Origin: Flavobacteriales bacterium CG18_big_fil_WC_8_21_14_2_50_32_9 | GTDB taxonomy: Bacteria > Bacteroidota > Bacteroidia > Flavobacteriales_E > Vicingaceae | Direction of reading: 5' to 3' | NCBI GenBank assembly: GCA_002770955.1 | Contig: PCUH01000195.1 | Span: 1-10,187, forward strand | Length of the DNA: 10,187 nucleotides | In this document: positions 6,294-10,187 of the stretch, piece by piece | How the letters are laid out: each line of letters begins with the position of its first letter | Position numbering within the stretch: the stretch's first letter is position 1 | Notes under the pieces: generated by a model | The model's database searches: none | Told to the model about the DNA's origin: nothing | What the model saw: the letters and a program-made list of their open reading frames with translations, nothing else | Translations under genes and position numbers: made by a program

Positions 6294-7874
6294 TTAATGT
6301 TCATCTTCATTCTCATCTTCACCATGAGAGCCTTTTGGCTCTTCTAGCATTATCCAGCAGAAGATGAAGCTAATTGCCGCACCTGCAGCAACAATGAAGA
6401 AAAATGTTTTGGGATCAACTAATGAAAAAACAACAAGGTAAATTACGGCACCTACATTTCCATAAGCTCCTGCCATACCTGAAATTTGACCTGTCATTTT
6501 TTTGTTTACCATAGGAATTACTGCAAAAGTAGCTCCTTCGGCACCTTGTACAAAAAATGAACATCCAATGGTTATTGCAACAGAAACGATTAACCACCAC
6601 ATTCCATCAAACATTGGAACTATGGTTTGTTCTCCATTTTCCACTATATCATATTTACCTATCATAGCCATTCCAAAAAAACCAATGGCAATTCCTATCA
6701 TATAAATAAGCATTGTTCTTTTTCGACTGCTCATCATGTCTGATAGTAAGCCACCTAATGGACGTGCTACTAAGTTCACAAAAGCGAATGAACCAGCAAC
6801 TAATCCTGCCATTTCGGCTGTCATAATTTTTTCGCCAGCATCATTCATTAAAGGAGCAAATACTGTTTCAAAAAACATAGGAAGCATTGATACAACAGCT
6901 AGTTCTGCTCCAAAATTGGCAAAATACGTACTATTTAATGCAGCCACACTGCCCCAGCTGTATTTATCTTTTTCAGGAACACCTGCTTTTAAATAAGGAA
7001 GATTTATTTGTAAGGTTTTAATTACATGAGCAACATATAGAAGTGCTAGAATTCCATATATAATGTATAATACATTTTCTGAATAGATGTTGTGAGAAAT
7101 CCCATCTGTTTCAATCTGAACAGTTTGTATTTTCCATGCTAACACGCCCATTGCACCAACCAAAGGGAAAGACCAAATTATGTATTGTACTAAATCTTTA
7201 TAGGAAGTAACCATCATTGGTGTTGTTTTTTTTGCCATTTCCTGTTTTTTTTCTTCAGGATTATCTTTTACTATGAACCAGTAAATTACACCATAAATCA
7301 TACAAATAGAGGCATTTAAAGCAAGCGTCCATCTCCAGCTATCATCACCAAAACCCAACCATTTATCCATTAAATGTATGGTGAAAAATGGCAAACTTCC
7401 TGCGGCTGCTGCAGAGCCAAAATTTCCCCAACCAGCATATAAACCTTCAGCACGTCCTACCATTTTTGGAGGAAACCAATTGGCAACCATTTTAATTCCA
7501 ATAACAAAACCAGCTCCAATAGAACCAAGTATTAATCGAGCTATCATTAATTGCATAAAGGAGTTGCCAAATGCAAAGAAAATCGCAGGAATACCCATAA
7601 CAACCATGAGTATGGAAAAAACTCTTCGAGGTCCATATTTGTCTATCATCGCTCCAACAACAATTCGTGCGGGAATTGTTAGAGCAACATTGCAAATCAT
7701 CAAAACTTTGATGTGTGATTTGGTTAGCCAATCAATAGTGTCAAGCATGGTTGTGGCTAATGGAGCCATGTTAAACCAAACATAAAAAGTCAAGAAAAAT
7801 GCTATCCAAGTATAATGAAGTACTCGAATGGGTTCTTTTGAGAAATCAAATAATTTTAAATCAGTTGTAGCCAT
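6294..7874 (-). CDS. NarK1-type nitrate transporter (MFS, NNP family)
   Basis: At 526 residues with about 12 membrane segments, it is a distant paralogue of its neighbours. Key residues are R70 in LTIPARIVVGAMIDKYGPRR (TM2 and the MFS loop motif), the first nitrate signature GLYAGWGNFG (144-153), R371 in NLVARPLGGLLSD, and the second signature GMAGAYGNVG (466-475). These glycine patterns match the type I (NarK1) branch, whose characterised members are thought to bring in nitrate with protons and start respiration before nitrite is available for exchange; that role is family knowledge. The long loop at 200-230 and the periplasmic-looking insertion at 250-265 are normal for the branch. The C-terminal tail GSHGEDENEDEH is unusually acidic. 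It is first in an operon with the NarK2-type copy A, under a promoter with several CRP/FNR-like sites. Confidence 0.94.
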   Translation of the reverse strand: MATTDLKLFDFSKEPIRVLHYTWIAFFLTFYVWFNMAPLATTMLDTIDWLTKSHIKVLMICNVALTIPARIVVGAMIDKYGPRRVFSILMVVMGIPAIFFAFGNSFMQLMIARLILGSIGAGFVIGIKMVANWFPPKMVGRAEGLYAGWGNFGSAAAAGSLPFFTIHLMDKWLGFGDDSWRWTLALNASICMIYGVIYWFIVKDNPEEKKQEMAKKTTPMMVTSYKDLVQYIIWSFPLVGAMGVLAWKIQTVQIETDGISHNIYSENVLYIIYGILALLYVAHVIKTLQINLPYLKAGVPEKDKYSWGSVAALNSTYFANFGAELAVVSMLPMFFETVFAPLMNDAGEKIMTAEMAGLVAGSFAFVNLVARPLGGLLSDMMSSRKRTMLIYMIGIAIGFFGMAMIGKYDIVENGEQTIVPMFDGMWWLIVSVAITIGCSFFVQGAEGATFAVIPMVNKKMTGQISGMAGAYGNVGAVIYLVVFSLVDPKTFFFIVAAGAAISFIFCWIMLEEPKGSHGEDENEDEH

Positions 7875-7896
7875 AATTTATAATTTTAAATATTTC

Positions 7897-7908
7897 TGAT
7901 TTAAATCA
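7897..7908. promoter_or_regulatory. Perfect 12-bp palindrome TGATTTAAATCA in narK1 leader
   Basis: TGATTTAAATCA is fully self-complementary and fits TGAT-N4-ATCA. It is centred 28 bp before the narK1 ATG, downstream of the predicted start point, where a bound regulator would be more likely to repress than to activate. Confidence 0.5.
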
Positions 7909-7924
7909 CATGTTGTTAATTATA

Positions 7925-7938
7925 ATAACTTAAATCAT
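7925..7938. promoter_or_regulatory. Degenerate CRP/FNR-like site at narK1 start region
   Basis: ATAACTTAAATCAT differs by one base from ATGACTTAAATCAT, the minus-strand reading of the hemerythrin site at 1490-1503. It overlaps the predicted transcription start. It is a weaker palindrome than its neighbours. Confidence 0.35.
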
Positions 7939-7940
7939 AA

Positions 7941-7983
7941 CAAATGTAAATAGACAAACAAGCAACATAACTGATAATGCTCA
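7941..7983 (-). promoter_or_regulatory. Predicted narK1-narK2A promoter with CRP/FNR-like site
   Basis: On the minus strand TACATTTG (7941-7948) is an exact TAnnTTTG -7 box. TGAGCATTATCA (minus strand, 7972-7983) is centred 33 bp upstream and resembles the porin site TGAGCAATATCA. The inferred start is near 7937, leaving a leader of about 63 nt that holds a further palindrome. Confidence 0.6.
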
Positions 7984-8012
7984 ATAAAATAATTGTTTTT
8001 TGACAAGTATTT

Positions 8013-8030
8013 ATATGATTCAAATCATAT
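8013..8030. promoter_or_regulatory. 18-bp palindrome upstream of narK1 (site C)
   Basis: ATATGATTCAAATCATAT has perfect 8-bp arms around a central CA and matches TGAT-N4-ATCA. It is the strongest palindrome of the cluster. On the minus strand a weak -7-like TATTTTAT (7984-7991) lies 34 bp away, so it could drive a second narK promoter. Confidence 0.55.
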
Positions 8031-8038
8031 ATTGATTT

Positions 8039-8052
8039 ATGATTTGAATCAT
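8039..8052. promoter_or_regulatory. 14-bp palindrome upstream of narK1 (site D)
   Basis: ATGATTTGAATCAT is the exact reverse complement of the 14-bp core of the 8013-8030 site. The centres are 24 bp apart. It may be a second regulator-binding site; paired sites at this spacing can bind cooperatively. Confidence 0.55.
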
Positions 8053-8065
8053 GAAAAATGATAGA

Positions 8066-8221
8066 TTTGTTGGTATTACTTATATCGTAGAAAATTTGTG
8101 AACCGAGCTTGCGAGTTAAACGAAGTTAATTTTCTGGGTTAATTCTTTTGAATATATCTGCGTTAAAATTTTAAACCGTAGCTACGGCTATGCTTGAAAA
8201 TTTAGCCTTGATACCAACAAA
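8066..8221. repeat. 156-bp inverted-repeat element, MITE-like
   Basis: It is bounded by perfect 11-bp inverted ends, TTTGTTGGTAT (8066-8076) and ATACCAACAAA (8211-8221). Inside are further inverted pairs: AGAAAATT (8089-8096) with AATTTTCT (8128-8135), AAATTTT (8166-8172) with AAAATTT (8197-8203), GGCTA with TAGCC, and the perfect palindrome CCGTAGCTACGG (8176-8187). ATAG flanks both sides one base out (8061-8064, 8223-8226), a possible but weak target duplication. It has no coding capacity. A non-autonomous mobile element or dispersed structured repeat is likely; a second copy elsewhere in the genome has not been shown. Confidence 0.5.
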
Positions 8222-8228
8222 AATAGTT

Positions 8229-8264
8229 TACTCAAATTACCCGAAAAGCTAAGTGATTTGAGTA
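8229..8264. repeat. 12-bp stem hairpin beside the inverted-repeat element
   Basis: TACTCAAATTAC (8229-8240) pairs with GTGATTTGAGTA (8253-8264) with one G-T wobble around a 12-nt loop. It starts seven bases after the 156-bp element. No T-run follows on either strand, so it is not a standard terminator. It could be part of a structured RNA or of a larger repeat. Confidence 0.45.
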
Positions 8265-8457
8265 TATATTGATTGGGTTTGTAATACGAAGTATGCTAAC
8301 TTTTAGAAAGTTTTGTAATCTAATAGATAGAGCAGTTCTTTACAATGGGAAAATCCAACACATCACAACCTATACAAGCTACCGATTTCCTAATGCTATA
8401 AAGTAAGTGATTTTTTAACTATTTTATATTTATATGTAGATATTTATTGTTTTTTAT

Positions 8458-8481
8458 TTGTCATCCCGATACTCGGGACAA
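8458..8481. repeat. TCCCGA-TAC-TCGGGA hairpin, probable dispersed repeat
   Basis: The 6-bp GC-rich stem TCCCGA/TCGGGA (8464-8478), flanked by TTGT and ACAA, stands out in very AT-rich surroundings. From memory, hairpins of this type recur in intergenic regions of Bacteroidota genomes; this was not checked here. There is no adjacent T-run in the minus orientation. Confidence 0.4.
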
Positions 8482-8493
8482 GTTAATGGAATC

Positions 8494-8540
8494 GCCATGT
8501 GAAATATTCATTGTTGTTGGTGAGCATTTTTGTTCATGGC
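8494..8540. repeat. Inverted repeat GCCATG...CATGGC after narK2 copy B
   Basis: GCCATG (8494-8499) and CATGGC (8535-8540) are perfectly complementary but separated by 35 bases. They lie just downstream of the narK2-B stop. It might be a 3'-end structure, but the loop is long and no T-run follows. Confidence 0.25.
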
Positions 8541-8554
8541 TTATTTCATAAAAA

Positions 8555-10180
8555 TTAAGGATTGTCAAATTCTCTTTTAGGGCCTTGATAATACCACCAG
8601 TTTAAAAATAAACATAAAATATAAAAAGCTCCAAATCCGTAAAGAGCAAATTCAGGAGTTCCAGCTTTAATTTGTTGTCCGAAAATATTAGGTATAATAA
8701 AAGCACCATAGGCTGCAATGGCAGAACTCCAACCCAACACTGGACCAGTTTGTTCTTTACTAAAAATATAAGGAATGCTTCTAAAAGTTGAACCGTTTCC
8801 AATACCAGTGGTTACAAATAAAATCATAAAACAACCAAAAAATGGCCACCAATAATCTTCAGGAGTAGCAATATTTTTTGCCTGAACCACAAAATAAGCA
8901 ACGCCAAATGTGGCAACAATTTGAATTAAGGTTGCAACTGCAGTAACTTTTGCACCACTATTTACTTTATCAGATAAAATACCACCAAGCGGACGAGCCA
9001 ACGCTCCAATCATAGGGCCAATAAACGCCCAAAGCATATAGTTTGGAGCATTTGGGTTTTTAAATAAAGGGTTGGTTTTATCGGTAAATTCAAAAATATC
9101 CTGACAAAGTTTTGGAAAAGCAAACGAAAACCCGATAAACGAACCAAAAGTCATGATATAAATAGTGGTCATAATCCAATTGTGTTTGCTATTTAAAATT
9201 TCAAATTGTTTTCTAAGGTTGCTTCTAATTTCGGTAGGAGTAGCAAATTTCATTAATTGAACAGTAATAATAGCTACAATTGGAACAACTATCCAAATAG
9301 AAGAATCTTTCATTCCGAAAGTTGCCCAAGGCACGCCCAATAGTAAAAAAACACCAATTCCTGCAGCAATTAAACCAAGAGTAACCAAATAAACTGTTTT
9401 TCCAACACCTTGAGCTGTATTAGGTAAACTTGGGCAGTTGGTAGAAATGTTGTTCATGCCAAAATAAGCTCCAATGGTTGCTAAAATAAGCATAGGGACC
9501 CAAATCCAACCCGCATTTTGGATTCCAGCAAAAGGAATATTATTAACAACAGCATCAGAACCAGCAGCTCCTAAAAATATAAATCCAACAATAAAAGGAA
9601 TTAATTTTTGCATAGCACCAACACCTAAATTTCCAATTCCAGCATTCATTCCGAGTGCATAACCTTGCATTTTTTTAGGAAAAAATCCGCTAATGTTACT
9701 CATGGACGAAGCAAAGTTTCCACCTCCAAAACCAGAGAAAAAAGCCATAATGGCAAAAAACAAATAAGGTGTATTGATGTCGCTAAGTGCCATACCAGTT
9801 CCTATGGTTGGTATTAACATTAAAGCTGTAGTAATAAAAATTACGTTTCTTCCGCCACCCAACGAAATTAAAAACGAGTTGGGTAAACGCAACGTAGCTC
9901 CAGCCAAACCAGCAATTGCCGGCAATGTGTAATACAAATTATTTACTTCAGCTAAGGCATTGTTAAAGGCTTCTGTGCCCTCTTCCAATCCGTTGGTTAG
10001 ACCAAAATTATAGCCAAAATCTTTCATGTATTTGATAATTACTCCCCACATTGCCCAAGTAGCAAATGATAGAAATAATGCAGGAATTGATAACCATAAA
10101 TTTTTATTGGCTATTTTTTTACCGGTGGAAGTCCAGAAGCTTTCTTCTTCAACATTCCAATCTTTGATGTTTACTGACAT
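8555..10180 (-). CDS. narK: NarK2-type nitrate/nitrite transporter, copy B
   Basis: This 541-residue MFS protein is colinear with copy A; by eye about four of five residues match, strongest in the N-terminal third and the last 100 residues. All key elements are kept: R98 in GATLRLPNSF, nitrate signature GYALGMNAGIGNLG (173-186), R396 in ALARPLGGILSD, second signature GWSSAIAAYGAFIIP (483-497), and the terminal QGPKREFDNP. It differs mainly in loops (60-72, 205-220, 282-296 with a short insertion, 366-376). It probably carries out nitrate/nitrite exchange too, perhaps with different kinetics or expression. Only seven bases remain upstream of the ATG at 10180, so its promoter and any upstream operon partner are unseen. 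A 680-bp non-coding stretch separates it from the narK1 operon, so it is transcribed independently. Confidence 0.95.
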   Translation of the reverse strand: MSVNIKDWNVEEESFWTSTGKKIANKNLWLSIPALFLSFATWAMWGVIIKYMKDFGYNFGLTNGLEEGTEAFNNALAEVNNLYYTLPAIAGLAGATLRLPNSFLISLGGGRNVIFITTALMLIPTIGTGMALSDINTPYLFFAIMAFFSGFGGGNFASSMSNISGFFPKKMQGYALGMNAGIGNLGVGAMQKLIPFIVGFIFLGAAGSDAVVNNIPFAGIQNAGWIWVPMLILATIGAYFGMNNISTNCPSLPNTAQGVGKTVYLVTLGLIAAGIGVFLLLGVPWATFGMKDSSIWIVVPIVAIITVQLMKFATPTEIRSNLRKQFEILNSKHNWIMTTIYIMTFGSFIGFSFAFPKLCQDIFEFTDKTNPLFKNPNAPNYMLWAFIGPMIGALARPLGGILSDKVNSGAKVTAVATLIQIVATFGVAYFVVQAKNIATPEDYWWPFFGCFMILFVTTGIGNGSTFRSIPYIFSKEQTGPVLGWSSAIAAYGAFIIPNIFGQQIKAGTPEFALYGFGAFYILCLFLNWWYYQGPKREFDNP

Positions 10181-10187
10181 ATATTTA

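Larger units (their letters stand above)
8222..8554. other. Non-coding region downstream of narK2 copy B
   Basis: No gene is convincing here. It holds hairpins at 8229-8264, 8298-8312, 8464-8478 and 8494-8540. No hairpin is followed by a T-run on the minus strand, so the end of the narK2-B transcript is not located. Confidence 0.5.

Noticed and set aside
7378..7785. 135-codon open frame on the plus strand
   Set aside because: It lies wholly antisense to the narK1 membrane segments, shows proline- and alanine-rich composition typical of an antisense reading, and has no promoter or recognisable domain.
8345..8401. Plus-strand mini-frame MGKSNTSQPIQATDFLML
   Set aside because: Only 18 residues, no promoter or conserved motif seen; it could be a remnant of a lost gene but there is no support in the flanks.
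8464..8478. GC-rich hairpin as the narK2 copy B terminator
   Set aside because: In the minus direction the bases after the stem are GACAAATAAA, without a T-run, and the hairpin is about 75 bp past the stop; a dispersed repeat explains it better.
4641..10180. Recent tandem duplication or assembly artefact for the two NarK2 genes
   Set aside because: The copies differ at many synonymous and loop positions along their full length, and their flanks are unrelated, so they are genuine diverged paralogues.

Overview
The window comes from an AT-rich genome of the phylum Bacteroidota, most likely a flavobacterium-like or related lineage. Three things point there: Bacteroidota-type -7 promoter boxes (TAnnTTTG) instead of E. 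coli -10 boxes, start codons without Shine-Dalgarno sequences, and the protein families present (lipoprotein cytochrome-c peroxidase, alginate-export-type porin, paired NarK transporters). Every gene lies on the minus strand, so the biological reading order runs from 10187 down to 1.

Layout in transcription order. 8555-10180 is a NarK2-type nitrate/nitrite transporter (copy B). 7875-8554 is a 680-bp non-coding region. Its narK-proximal half is packed with short TGA-N6-TCA palindromes, and its distal half holds a 156-bp inverted-repeat element and several hairpins. 6294-7874 (NarK1 type) and 4641-6248 (NarK2 type, copy A) form a transporter operon. 3096-4547 is an outer-membrane beta-barrel of the alginate-export family, with its own promoter and a clear terminator. 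2602-2970 (small monoheme cytochrome c lipoprotein) and 1517-2584 (diheme cytochrome-c peroxidase lipoprotein) form a two-gene operon. 718-1401 is a hemerythrin-like HHE protein. 1-486 is the N-terminal half of MoaA, the first enzyme of molybdenum cofactor synthesis, cut by the window edge.

Functionally this looks like the accessory part of a nitrate-respiration or denitrification locus. It holds uptake and exchange of nitrate and nitrite, a possible outer-membrane entry channel, molybdenum cofactor synthesis for a nitrate reductase, periplasmic c-type electron transfer and peroxide removal, and a di-iron protein that could handle O2 or NO. The reductase itself is not in the window.

The most interesting observation is regulatory. 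Four transcription units (hemerythrin, cytochrome c/peroxidase, porin, narK1-narK2A) each carry a CRP/FNR-like TGA-N6-TCA palindrome centred 33-34 bp upstream of a TAnnTTTG-like -7 box, which puts the palindrome near -41. This is the geometry of a class II activator, so the four units look like one regulon controlled by a CRP/FNR-family protein not encoded here.
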